Shown piece by piece: positions 49,378 to 57,707 of a stretch of DNA of 64,000 nucleotides. Each line of letters opens with the position of its first letter. The first letter of the stretch is position 1. The stretch comes from Hymenobacter negativus (GTDB lineage Bacteria > Bacteroidota > Bacteroidia > Cytophagales > Hymenobacteraceae), in the NCBI RefSeq assembly GCF_016056375.1, contig NZ_JAEDAE010000001.1, positions 1 through 64,000 on the forward strand, read 5' to 3'. Both the position numbers and the translations under genes were made by a program. The notes beneath the pieces were generated by a model. That model was given only the letters and a program-made list of their open reading frames with translations, was not told the DNA's origin and ran no database searches.

Positions 49378-49728
49378 CTACGCGGCGCGTTCCAAGTCGG
49401 TGAGCAGGCCTTCAATCTGGTCCGAATAGGCGTTGACCTGGTCGAGGCCGGCGCGGGCTTCTTCGAGGTGGCCGCGCTGGTAGCGGGTGGCCAGGTCCTG
49501 GCCGGTGCTGAGCATTCGCTGGAGCACGTGTTCGAGCTCGCGCACGGCGGGCTGGCCGGCGGCCTGGGGCTTGAGCACGGTTTGAATCCACTGGCCCAGC
49601 GGGTTCTCGGTGAGGGAAAACAGGGCCGGCTCGGCTTCGCGTACGCCGTAGAGCACCGAGCGCAACCGCGACTTAAACAGCACCTGCTTTACGCGGGCTT
49701 GCTGAAAGTCGAAAGAAGAAAGTGGCAT
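49378..49728 (-). CDS. small CZB-like helical protein, copy 2
   Basis: 116 residues, all-helical. It shares about 65-70 percent of positions by eye with the protein at 51242-51601 (FDFQQARVKQVLFKSRLRSVLYGVREAE is common to both). The spacing of ENPLGQW, RELEHVLQRML and HLEEARAGLDQ recalls the chemoreceptor zinc-binding (CZB) domain, but the His/Cys ligands of CZB are not there, so zinc binding is doubtful. It follows a three-PAS protein gene by 51 bases. Possible role: partner or output subunit of that PAS protein. This is inferred from the fixed gene pairing. Confidence 0.8.
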   Translation of the reverse strand: MPLSSFDFQQARVKQVLFKSRLRSVLYGVREAEPALFSLTENPLGQWIQTVLKPQAAGQPAVRELEHVLQRMLSTGQDLATRYQRGHLEEARAGLDQVNAYSDQIEGLLTDLERAA

Positions 49729-49763
49729 GCTGGGGCTGAAAAAAAGTCGAGCAGAAAGGACCG

Positions 49764-49771
49764 CAAAGATA
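49764..49771 (-). promoter_or_regulatory. putative -7 promoter box (TATCTTTG) for the CZB-like gene
   Basis: On the minus strand TATCTTTG matches TAnnTTTG exactly, 36 bases before the start at 49728 and 9 bases past the stop of the PAS gene. It would allow the small gene to be transcribed apart from the PAS gene. No clear -33 box. Confidence 0.45.
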
Positions 49772-49779
49772 CACCGGTT

Positions 49780-51105
49780 TTAGCCGGCCGTGGCAGTGCC
49801 AAGGGCATCGGTGGCCGCGTCGCGCACATGCTCTAGGGCTTGGCGGGCTTTCACCAGGTCGGTTACCTCAAAAGCGAAGACCATGATACCGGCCGGCTGG
49901 CCGTTTTCGCGGAACTGCTGATAGATGAAATTAAAATAGCTGTCCTTGAGTACGTTGCTGGTGTCGCGCTCCAGCTGCAGCTTCATCTCGTTGCCATGGA
50001 AGGTTTCGCCGGTTCGGAATACGTCGTCGAGGATGGTGATAATGCCCTGGTCTTTCACCTCGGGTAGCACTTCCGCCACGGTGTGCCCCACCAATTGGCG
50101 GTGCGGGAAAATCTGCTGGTAGTTCGGGTTCACGAACTCGTAGCGGTGCTTGGGCCCGCGCAGAATGCAAATCATGGACGGCGCCTGCTGAAACAGATTC
50201 TCATAGGTTTCGCGCTGGTTTTCGGCCTTCTGGTACATCTGGTAGGCCTGCTCGGACAGCGTGTTCTGCTGCTCGTTAGCGGTGAGGAGCTCCTGCACCA
50301 TCTGGCGCTGCTCGTGGATGTCGGTAGCACCGCCCACCCAGAGGTTGATGCGGCCCTCGGCATCGCGGCGGGGCACGGCCCGCACCAAAATCCAGCGGTA
50401 CTGGCCGTCGTGGCGGCGCAGACGGTATTCGACTTGATAGGGGTCGCCGGTTTTCACGGAGGTGAGCCAGGCGGCGAGCACACGGTCGCGGTCTTCTGGG
50501 TGCAGGCTCTCGCCCCATTGCAGGCCGGTTTGCTCGGCCAGGGGCTTGCCGGTGAAAGTGAGCCAGCGGGAATTAAAGTAGTCGCGTTGGCCGGCGGCAT
50601 CGGCGGTCCAGATGAGGACGGGCAGGTTTTCGAGGATGAAACGGGTGCGGTCCTGGGCTTCGTCGAGGTCGCGCTGCACTTGAGCGGCGCGCTGGGCAGC
50701 GCGGTGGGCCTCGGTCACGTTTTGGGTGCGTTGCAGGATGTATTCCAGCTCGCCCTGCTCGTTCAGAATGGGGTAGTGGGTAGCCTGCCAATACATTTCC
50801 TCGAAGCCGCCGCCCTGCTCGGCGGGCAGGGCCAGGTCGTAGCGAATGAGGGGCATGGTGTGCGGCGCATGGTGCTGGCGCACATGCTCATGCGATTGAA
50901 AAATGACATCACCCTCGTTCTGGTCAACCGACGGAAAGGCTTCAAACAGCGTTTTGCCCACTACCTCGGCCCGGGGCTTGAGGGATGCTTCCACGTGGCC
51001 GTCGGTATTGTCGACGATGGTGGCATCGGGCAACATCAGCAGCAGGTTTTCGGGCAGGGAGCGAAACAGGCGCTGATAGTCGGGGGAAGCAACGAAAGCA
51101 GTCAT
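49780..51105 (-). CDS. three-PAS sensor protein without output domain, copy 2
   Basis: 441 residues from the ATG at 51105. Three PAS units: about 8-150 (YQRLFRSLPENLLLMLPDATIVDN), 160-290 (FILENLPVLIWTADAAGQRDYFNSRWLTFTG with a PAC part VEYRLRRHDGQYRWILVR), and 310-430 (YENLFQQAPSMICILRGPKH). Short coiled coils lie between them (residues about 150-165 and 280-315). The protein stops soon after the third PAS (TDLVKARQALEHVRD), just where a histidine kinase domain would begin. There is no kinase, GGDEF or HTH part. It is a close paralogue of 51703-53013, and each is followed by a CZB-like gene. Confidence 0.88.
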   Translation of the reverse strand: MTAFVASPDYQRLFRSLPENLLLMLPDATIVDNTDGHVEASLKPRAEVVGKTLFEAFPSVDQNEGDVIFQSHEHVRQHHAPHTMPLIRYDLALPAEQGGGFEEMYWQATHYPILNEQGELEYILQRTQNVTEAHRAAQRAAQVQRDLDEAQDRTRFILENLPVLIWTADAAGQRDYFNSRWLTFTGKPLAEQTGLQWGESLHPEDRDRVLAAWLTSVKTGDPYQVEYRLRRHDGQYRWILVRAVPRRDAEGRINLWVGGATDIHEQRQMVQELLTANEQQNTLSEQAYQMYQKAENQRETYENLFQQAPSMICILRGPKHRYEFVNPNYQQIFPHRQLVGHTVAEVLPEVKDQGIITILDDVFRTGETFHGNEMKLQLERDTSNVLKDSYFNFIYQQFRENGQPAGIMVFAFEVTDLVKARQALEHVRDAATDALGTATAG

Positions 51106-51241
51106 TGGGTCAAACGGGGAGAGGAAACGCAATACAATACAATACAAGCAGAAAAGGCCGGCGGTCCGAAACTAAAACGGGAGCCCTCGGAGCCTTAAAA
51201 GTACGGCCGGCTGCGCACTGCGCAAAGCCGGCCAGCGGCGC

Positions 51242-51601
51242 TTAAGCCGCGGCCAGGCCACGCTCCAGGGAGAGGAGCAGGGTTTCGATGTGGTCGGCAA
51301 AGGTGTTGATTTGGTCGAGGCCGGTGCGGGCTTCCTCGATGTGACCGCGCTGGTAGCGGGTGGCCAAGTCTTGGCCGGTGCGCAGCATCTGCTGCACGGT
51401 GCGGTCGAGCTCGCGCACCTCGGGGTGGGCGCCGTGCTGGGGCTGGAGCACGGTGTGCAGCCACTGGCCCAGCGGGTTTTCCTGGGGCGAAAAGAGGCTG
51501 GCTTCGGCCTCTCGCACGCCGTAGAGCACGGAGCGCAGCCGCGACTTAAAGAGCACCTGCTTCACGCGGGCCTGCTGAAAGTCGAACGAAGTAAGAGGCA
51601 T
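51242..51601 (-). CDS. small CZB-like helical protein, copy 1
   Basis: 119 residues from the ATG at 51601 (an in-frame ATG at 51643 gives an unsupported 14-residue leader). Paralogue of 49378-49728 with the same block pattern (ENPLGQW, RELDRTVQQML, HIEEARTGLDQINTF). It is all-helical with CZB-like spacing but without the zinc ligands. It is placed 101 bases after the three-PAS gene at 51703, and the same arrangement is repeated downstream. Confidence 0.8.
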   Translation of the reverse strand: MPLTSFDFQQARVKQVLFKSRLRSVLYGVREAEASLFSPQENPLGQWLHTVLQPQHGAHPEVRELDRTVQQMLRTGQDLATRYQRGHIEEARTGLDQINTFADHIETLLLSLERGLAAA

Positions 51602-51702
51602 AGAGAAGGGTGTAGAAAGAATAGAAGGGTGGCCAAAAGGCAAAGAAGCGGCGACAGAGGAGCCGCAAACCTCAACAATGGTTGCGGGCGGCCTACCACA
51701 AA

Positions 51703-53013
51703 TCAGGCCAATGGCAAATCGGGGTCAGTATTGCGGAGTTTTTCCAGGGCTTGGCGGGCCTTCACGAGGTCGGTGACTTCGTAGGCAAACACCATGATGC
51801 CGGCCGGCTGGTCGTTCTCGCGGAATTGCTGATAAGTAAAATTGAAGTAACCCGTGCGCAGCTGGCCGCCGGCGTCACGCTCCAACTGCAGCGGCAGCTC
51901 ATGGGCTTCGAAGCTCTCGCCGGTCTGATACACCTTGTCCAGCAGCTCCATAATGCCCTGGTCTTTGACTTCGGGCAGGGCTTCGGCCACGGTGTGGCCC
52001 ACCAGCTGGCGGTGCGGAAACACCTGCTGGTAGCGCGGGTTCACAAACTCGTAGCGGTGCCCGGGCCCGCGCAGGATGCAGATGAGGGCCGGGGCCTGAG
52101 CAAACAGGTTTTCATAGGTTTCGCGCTGGCTTTCGGCCTTTTGGTACTGCTGGTAGGCCTGCTCGGAAAGGGCGGCCTGGTGCTCGTTGGCCGTCAGGAG
52201 CTCCTGCACCATCTGGCGCTGCTCGTGGATGTCGTTGGCTGCACCCACCCACATGGTGATGTGGCCAGCGGCATCGCGTCGGGGCGAGTTACGGATAAGC
52301 AGCCAGCGGTACTGGCCGTCGTGGCGGCGTAGGCGGTATTCGTGCTGGAAAGGGGTGCCGTTGGCCAGGGCCGTTGCCCAGGCCTGTTGCAGGCCGGTCC
52401 GGTCGTCGGGGTGCGTTATTTCGGCCCAGTCGATGGCCTGCATCTCCTGCTGGGTTTTGCCCGTGAACTCCAGCCAGCGGTTGTTGAAGTAGTCGGGGGT
52501 ACCATCGGGGCGGTTGGTCCACACCAGCACGGGCAGGCTTTCGAGGATGAACCGGGTGCGCTGCTCCGACTCGTCGAGGGCCTGCTTGGCGTGGGTGGCA
52601 GCCCGGCTGGCCCGGTGGGCTTCGGTCACGTCCTGCGGAATCTGCAGGATGTATTGCAGCCGTCCCTGGGCGTCGAGGATGGGGAAGTGGGTGAGCTGCC
52701 AGTACCGCTCCTCGGTGCCGCCGCCCAACTCGGCGGGGCGCTCCAGGTCGTAGCGCAGCAGGGGCATGGTGTCGGGTCGCAGGGTGCGGCGCACCTGCTC
52801 GTGCGAGGCGGCCAGGTCGCGCTGGCTTTCAGGGGCCGAGGGGTAGGCATCGAAAATGTTGCGGCCCACGGCCTGCGCCCGGGGCAGCAGCGACACGGCT
52901 ACGTGCTGGTCAGAATTGTCGAGCACGGTGCCATCGGGGGCCAGCAAAAGGTAGGAGCCGGGGAGGGCGTGAAACAGGGCCTGGTAATCGATGGGCAGGG
53001 AGGTATCAGCCAT
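51703..53013 (-). CDS. three-PAS sensor protein without output domain, copy 1
   Basis: 436 residues from the ATG at 53013. It has the same layout as the protein at 49780-51105: PAS1 (YQALFHALPGSYLLLAPDGTVLDN), PAS2 with PAC (FILESLPVLVWTNRPDGTPDYFNNRW) and PAS3 (YENLFAQAPALICILRGPGH). The linkers (HEQRQMVQELLTANE) are nearly identical in both, and the second PAS has the YRLRRHDGQYRW block of PAS_3. The chain ends at VTDLVKARQALEKLRN without a kinase. Sensing of a ligand or redox state is the family role; the ligand is unknown. Confidence 0.88.
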   Translation of the reverse strand: MADTSLPIDYQALFHALPGSYLLLAPDGTVLDNSDQHVAVSLLPRAQAVGRNIFDAYPSAPESQRDLAASHEQVRRTLRPDTMPLLRYDLERPAELGGGTEERYWQLTHFPILDAQGRLQYILQIPQDVTEAHRASRAATHAKQALDESEQRTRFILESLPVLVWTNRPDGTPDYFNNRWLEFTGKTQQEMQAIDWAEITHPDDRTGLQQAWATALANGTPFQHEYRLRRHDGQYRWLLIRNSPRRDAAGHITMWVGAANDIHEQRQMVQELLTANEHQAALSEQAYQQYQKAESQRETYENLFAQAPALICILRGPGHRYEFVNPRYQQVFPHRQLVGHTVAEALPEVKDQGIMELLDKVYQTGESFEAHELPLQLERDAGGQLRTGYFNFTYQQFRENDQPAGIMVFAYEVTDLVKARQALEKLRNTDPDLPLA

Positions 53014-53258
53014 GAGGCGGGCTAAATGGATAGTGGCGCCACAAGTATCAGCGGACAGTGGTGAGGGGCGCGTGAAGGCGGGGAAGGATGGTTTAGGCCG
53101 CCAAGCAGGGGCGGAGGGCACTGGAAGCCCGGGCCCATTGTTGCCAACAGAGGAGCTTCGTTCTACAAGAATACGAGTTAAGCGGCAATTCGGTTGGAAT
53201 TATCCAATTTCTGAGGCTATAGAGTCAGAAGCTCTTGCTCAACCCATCGTTCGGCTCG

Positions 53259-53288
53259 ACGGTTCATCCGGACCATCCGACGGTTCGG
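53259..53288 (+). promoter_or_regulatory. putative LytTR-binding direct repeats before the TonB receptor
   Basis: ACGGTTCAT (53259-53267) and ACGGTTCGG (53280-53288) are 9-base direct repeats with a 12-base spacer, close to the published LytTR consensus [TA][AC][CA]GTTN[AG][TG] apart from position 3. A -7-like CACTTTTG lies at 53323-53330 and the receptor ATG at 53353. The same arrangement is found at 59085-59114. The site lies in the 339-base gap 53014-53352; the rest of that gap, including the promoter of the PAS gene, shows nothing else I can name. Confidence 0.6.
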
Positions 53289-53352
53289 TAACAGGAAGTT
53301 GAACACCGGGTCAGCCTGCGGGCACTTTTGAGCCATCAAAACACCCGCCGCC

Positions 53353-55587
53353 ATGAAAACTTCGCTACTGCCGCTGCTCCTGCTGCTGAGCGCCGCCCAC
53401 GTCGTCCTAGCTCAAACCGCTACTCCACCAGCCCACCAATCCACCACGGCACCAACCCGCCTGCACGGCGTGGTGCGCGATGCCACCGGCCAGCCCCTGC
53501 CCGGCGTGAACGTGTTCCTGAAAAGCACCTTCGACGGGGCCAGCACCGACTCGCTCGGCCGCTTCGATTTTCGCACCGACCGCGCCGCCGGCCCGGCCGT
53601 GCTGGTGGTGAGCTTCATCGGCTACGTGCCGCAGGAACTGCTGGTGACGCTGGGCGAAGGCGCCATCAGCCTGCCCAACATTCGGCTGAAGCTCAACCCT
53701 GCCGCCCTAGGCGACGTGGTGGTGACGGCCGGGGCCTTCGAAGCCAGCGATGCCAAGCGCGGCACCCTGCTCAAGCCCCTCGACATCGTGACCACGGCCG
53801 GGGCGCTCGGCGACGTGGCCGGCGCGCTGAATGCCCTGCCCGGCACCACGCGGGTGGGCGAGGACGGCAAGCTGTTCGTGCGCGGTGGGGCGGCCTCGGA
53901 AACCAAGTATTACATCGACGGGCTACCCGTGCAGACGCCCTACGGCGGTGCGGTGCCCAATGTAGCCTCGCGCGGCCGGTTTTCGCCTTTCCTCTTCAAA
54001 GGGCTGGTATTTAGCACGGGCGGCTACTCGGCCGAGTACGGGCAGGCGCTGAGTGCGGTGGTGGTGCAGAACTCGACGGATTTGGCCCCCGAAACGCAGT
54101 CGAGCATTTCGCTGATGTCGGTGGGCGGCAGCCTCGGGCGCACCCGGCGCTGGGAACGCACCTCGGTGGCCGTGAGCGCAGACTACACCAACCTCGCGCC
54201 TTACTACAACCTCGTGCCCCAGAACCTGGGCTGGGACAAGGCCCCGCTGGTCCTGGGTGGCTCCCTCAAAGTGGCCCACAAAGCAGGCGAGGCTGGCATG
54301 CTGAAAATCTACAGCACCTACAGCCGCCAGCGCCTGGCCCTGCGCCAGCCCGACCCCAGCCCCGCCTACGCTGCCGACGGCCACCCCATCACGCTGGCCA
54401 ACGACAATGCTTACCTCAACGCCACCTACCGCACTCCGCTCGTGCGCGGCTGGAGCCTGAACACCGGCCTGGCCCTGACTGTGGACGACAACCTGATTCG
54501 GACCGACGCGCAGCGCGTGCGCGACCTCGACCAGTCGGCTGTGGCGCGGGTGGTGCTCACCAACGACTCGGCCAGCACCTGGTTCAACCTTAAAATGGGC
54601 CTCGAAGGATACGCCCAGCGCTACCGCCAGCAGTACCAGTCGTCGGCCGAAGCAAGTACGCTGGCCCTGGCCGTGGATGAGCAGCGCGGCAGCGGCTTTG
54701 CCGAAAGCGAGATGGTGCTGAGCCACCGCCTGGCCGCCCGGGTGGGGGCGCGGGCCGAGTATTCGGCGTTGCTGCACCAGTTCAATGCCGCGCCGCGTCT
54801 GGGCCTGGCCTACAAAACCGGCGAGCACAGCCAGCTTTCGGCCGCCTGGGGCTACTTCTACCAGACACCTACTACCGACCTGCTGCGCATCAGCCACGCC
54901 CTCAACTTCGAGCGAGCCGAGCACTACAGCCTCCTGTTTGAGCGCACCGTGCACGACCGCACCCTGCGCGCCGAGCTCTATCAGAAAAACTACCGCCAGC
55001 TCGTCACCTACGACCGCGCTAACATCTACAACCCCGTCGGCTACCAGAACGCCGGCAGCGGCTACGCCCGCGGCCTCGACGTGCTGTTCCGCGACCGCAG
55101 TACCTTTAAAATGGCCGATTACTGGCTTAGCTATGGCTTCCTCGACACCCGCCGCCAGTACCGCGCCGACCCCGTGGCGGCCATCCCCACCTTTGCCGCC
55201 CGGCACAACCTGAGCGTGGTGGGCAAGTACTACGTGGCCCGGATGCACACCCAGTTCGGCTTCACCTACAGCTACGGCAGCGGCCGCCGCTACTTCGACC
55301 CCAACCTGCCCGGCTACAACCAGGCCACCCTGCCCGCCTACCAGGACCTGAGCCTCAACGTGAGCTACCTCACCCATTGGTTCAAGCAGTTCACCATCGT
55401 CTACGTCTCGGCCTCAAACGTGCTGAATCGCCAGAATATATATGGCTACACCTTCGCCGGCACGCCCGATGCCGCCGGGCAGTACCGCAGCGCCGCCGTG
55501 CTGCCGCCCGCCCCGCGCATGCTGTTCGTGGGCGTGTTTATCTCGATAAATAAGACCAAAGTGGATTTGAACGCGCGGCCGGATTAA
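53353..55587 (+). CDS. TonB-dependent receptor with carboxypeptidase-like N-terminal domain
   Basis: 744-residue outer-membrane receptor. Signal peptide 1-20 (cut after VLA). CarboxypepD_reg-like domain about 35-115 (LHGVVRDATGQPLPGVNVFLKST, FSFIGYVPQEL-like block). Plug about 125-230 (NALPGTTRVGEDGKLFVRGGAASETKYYIDGLPVQTPY), where FVRGG and DG are the plug marks. The barrel runs to the end (VFISINKTKVDLNARPD). There is no TonB-box I can point to. The length is short for a SusC and fits a siderophore, metal or peptide receptor; the ligand is unknown. A LytTR-type site lies 64 bases upstream. No SusD partner follows. Confidence 0.93.
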   Translation: MKTSLLPLLLLLSAAHVVLAQTATPPAHQSTTAPTRLHGVVRDATGQPLPGVNVFLKSTFDGASTDSLGRFDFRTDRAAGPAVLVVSFIGYVPQELLVTLGEGAISLPNIRLKLNPAALGDVVVTAGAFEASDAKRGTLLKPLDIVTTAGALGDVAGALNALPGTTRVGEDGKLFVRGGAASETKYYIDGLPVQTPYGGAVPNVASRGRFSPFLFKGLVFSTGGYSAEYGQALSAVVVQNSTDLAPETQSSISLMSVGGSLGRTRRWERTSVAVSADYTNLAPYYNLVPQNLGWDKAPLVLGGSLKVAHKAGEAGMLKIYSTYSRQRLALRQPDPSPAYAADGHPITLANDNAYLNATYRTPLVRGWSLNTGLALTVDDNLIRTDAQRVRDLDQSAVARVVLTNDSASTWFNLKMGLEGYAQRYRQQYQSSAEASTLALAVDEQRGSGFAESEMVLSHRLAARVGARAEYSALLHQFNAAPRLGLAYKTGEHSQLSAAWGYFYQTPTTDLLRISHALNFERAEHYSLLFERTVHDRTLRAELYQKNYRQLVTYDRANIYNPVGYQNAGSGYARGLDVLFRDRSTFKMADYWLSYGFLDTRRQYRADPVAAIPTFAARHNLSVVGKYYVARMHTQFGFTYSYGSGRRYFDPNLPGYNQATLPAYQDLSLNVSYLTHWFKQFTIVYVSASNVLNRQNIYGYTFAGTPDAAGQYRSAAVLPPAPRMLFVGVFISINKTKVDLNARPD

Positions 55588-55697
55588 GGACAGCTGGCAG
55601 TTGGCCCGTGCCAGCCGGAGAGAAAATGTGGTTGGTCCGTGAAATAATCGTGTGGCGGGGCACGTTGCAGGCCCACCATCCACTGTCAATTCCACAT

Positions 55698-56183
55698 ATG
55701 CCTATTTCGTTACGAAGATTGACGCTGGCCCTTTGTGCCGGCGGCGCGCTGGGGCTCACCGCCTGCAAGAAGCATCAAGAGCCGGCCCCCGATACCCGTT
55801 CGCAACGGGAAATATGGCTGACCACTCCGGGGTGGAGCATGCAGACCATCAAGGACGAGTTGACAACCCCGGCGGGTGTTGTGACCACCTCCACCAGCAC
55901 ACCCGCGTCCTTCTTTGACCCCTGCCATCTAGACGACCTGACCCGTTTCAATGCCGACCGGACCTTTACGGTAGACGATGGGCCGATAAAATGCCCGCAG
56001 CCCGCAACGTCCAGCACTAACACCTGGAGTTTCGCCGCTAACGAAACGGAAATCCTGTTTAGCAACGCCACCAAGAGCAATAAGATTACAACCCTTACCG
56101 CAACTACCCTGGCGCTGACTTATAACGAGACCTACCCTGACGGAACGATGTGGACCCAAACGGTTACGTACGCCGCCAAGTAG
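55698..56183 (+). CDS. lipocalin-like lipoprotein
   Basis: 161 residues from the ATG at 55698. Lipoprotein signal MPISLRRLTLALCAGGALGLTAC with lipobox LTAC. The mature part has the pattern of small Bacteroidota 'lipocalin-like' lipoproteins: a REIWLTTPGWSMQTIKDEL start, a CHLDD cysteine followed by FNADRTFTVDDGPIKC, then NTWSFAANETEILFSN and a closing strand. The two cysteines (in FDPCHLDD and IKCPQ) probably form a disulfide. It lies between the intact TonB receptor and a remnant of a second receptor, and may be a surface-exposed helper. The role is inferred. Confidence 0.78.
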   Translation: MPISLRRLTLALCAGGALGLTACKKHQEPAPDTRSQREIWLTTPGWSMQTIKDELTTPAGVVTTSTSTPASFFDPCHLDDLTRFNADRTFTVDDGPIKCPQPATSSTNTWSFAANETEILFSNATKSNKITTLTATTLALTYNETYPDGTMWTQTVTYAAK

Positions 56184-56252
56184 CCGCGGGTGGGTGCCTG
56201 AAGTAGGAGCAAGCCCTCGGTAAGCAGTTACGGGATAATGGCCCCTCCAGCC

Positions 56253-56378
56253 ACGCCCGATGCCAGCGGGCGATTCCGCAGCGCGACCGTGCTGCCGCCT
56301 GCCCCGCGCATGCTGTTCGTGTGGGTGTTCATCTCGATAAATAAGACAAAAATGGATTTGAATGCGCGGCCGGACTGA
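56253..56378 (+). pseudogene. remnant of a TonB-receptor 3' end
   Basis: In one open frame, 41 codons plus a stop encode TPDASGRFRSATVLPPAPRM and on to NKTKMDLNARPD, the same as the last 41 residues of the receptor ending at 55587 except for about seven changes (G to W in LFVGVF, V to M, and so on). No receptor sequence is recognisable before 56253. It is either the leftover of a second receptor gene or a partial duplication with the lipoprotein gene between the copies. Confidence 0.82.
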
Positions 56379-56381
56379 GTT

Positions 56382-56410
56382 GTAGTGTGGACTCTGCGAG
56401 TCCACACTAC
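56382..56410. terminator. 13-base perfect hairpin without T-run
   Basis: GTAGTGTGGACTC (56382-56394), loop TGC, then GAGTCCACACTAC (56398-56410). It sits four bases after the receptor remnant and five before the stop of the minus-strand TonB-like gene. Terminator-like for both, but there is no T-run. Confidence 0.6.
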
Positions 56411-56414
56411 GGTG

Positions 56415-57479
56415 CTAGCGGCGCACTTTCGGTGCGGCTTTGGGCCGGGCAGGCCGGGCCAAGGCCTGGCGTACCTCGGCGGCCGTGGCCAGTTCGTTGA
56501 GGTCGGGGCGCTCGGGGGCTTGCTGGTACTGCGGCCGTCCGGCGGGGTCCACGTCCCGGTATTGCCAGATGTCGGTGCGATAGTGCGTGCGGCGGCCGTA
56601 CGTCCAGTGGCCGTTTATTTTTACCGGGTCGCGCAGGCTGCATGAGGAGAGTGCGAGCAGGTCCTTGCGCCCGTCGTGGTTGGCATCGGTAAAGAAAAGC
56701 GCACTCAGGTACGTCAAATCGCCTTGCGAGTCGATGGGCAGCACAAGTACGCGGTAGGTGTCCGGCTGGTAGGGGTCGAGCACAAAGAGTGCGCTGCCGT
56801 ACGCGTCGCGGTCGCCGCCCGGTACCGAGAAAAATAGCTGCTTGCCGAAGGCGCTGGGCCGCCAGGAGTAGGCCAGCAGGTCGTTCGACTGGGCGAAGGA
56901 CACCGGTAGCACCCGCCGCACGAAGGCGCTGTCGGCCTCGCACGGCAGGCGCTGGGCTTCGCCCTGCTGGCGCGTGCGTTCTTCGATGACAGCGGGCTGT
57001 TGCTGGTGCGGCGCTTCTGGTTCCCAGACCAGGGTTGGGCCAGCGGGCGGGGTTGGCAGGGCCACGCCCAGCGTGTAGGCCACCCGCACCGGCCGTCCGC
57101 CCTGCCGGCCCGGCACGAAGACGGGAAGGCGGCGCACGGCGGCCAGCACGGCGGCATCGGCGGCGGCGCTCAGGCCGCGCACGATGCGCAGGCTGTCAAT
57201 AGCGCCCGTAGGCTCGATGGTGAACCGGACGACGACGCGGCCCGCCGGCCGGGGCTCCGCCTGCGGCCACTCAATGGCTTCCTCGATGGCCAGCTTGGTG
57301 GCCTCGGGGCCGCCCCAGCCGGGCAGCTTGGGCAGTTGCTGCACATTGGGCGGATTGACTTCGGTGGGGCCAAATTTTTGGGCCGAGGCAACATGTGCGA
57401 CGCCGTAGCCGCCAAGCAGCCCCAGGAGAAGAAAGCCGCGTAGTAGGAATGCCCGACCGGACATAAGAAATGGGGACAT
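56415..57479 (-). CDS. TonB C-terminal-domain-like secreted protein
   Basis: 354 residues from the ATG at 57479; a later ATG at 57464 (MSGRAF) is equally possible. The N-terminal hydrophobic stretch (AFLLRGFLLLGLLGGYGVAHVASA) is a signal peptide or anchor. Residues about 60-140 (RVVVRFTIEPTGAIDSLRIVRGLSAAADAAVLAAVRRLP) match the TonB_C energy-transducer fold, without the usual long proline spacer. A second domain (NDLLAYSWRPSAFGKQLFFSV, TDANHDGRKDLLAL) resembles FG-GAP/VCBS-like repeats. A Pro/Arg-rich tail ends it. It may link envelope proteins; a real energy-transducing role is doubtful. Confidence 0.78.
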   Translation of the reverse strand: MSPFLMSGRAFLLRGFLLLGLLGGYGVAHVASAQKFGPTEVNPPNVQQLPKLPGWGGPEATKLAIEEAIEWPQAEPRPAGRVVVRFTIEPTGAIDSLRIVRGLSAAADAAVLAAVRRLPVFVPGRQGGRPVRVAYTLGVALPTPPAGPTLVWEPEAPHQQQPAVIEERTRQQGEAQRLPCEADSAFVRRVLPVSFAQSNDLLAYSWRPSAFGKQLFFSVPGGDRDAYGSALFVLDPYQPDTYRVLVLPIDSQGDLTYLSALFFTDANHDGRKDLLALSSCSLRDPVKINGHWTYGRRTHYRTDIWQYRDVDPAGRPQYQQAPERPDLNELATAAEVRQALARPARPKAAPKVRR

Positions 57480-57707
57480 GCCGCAAAGGTGAACCAGAAA
57501 ATGGCTACTGCCGGGCTGCCCGGCCCTATTACCAACCGTTGCCGTCGCGCCAGCCGCCGGGAAGCCGGTGGCCTCGGCCGGAAACAACCACCAGCCGGCG
57601 CAAACGGCCCATTTTTTTGGCACGATTGGCCCCGCTGTGGGGACGCCTTTTGCCTCACCTTTGTTCCATTCACCTTTGTGCCATTGAATCACCCAAACAG
57701 CACTCTC

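Noticed and set aside
53923-55377. 484-codon minus-strand frame
   Set aside because: Antisense of the TonB receptor barrel; composition Val/Ala/Gly/His as in other shadows.
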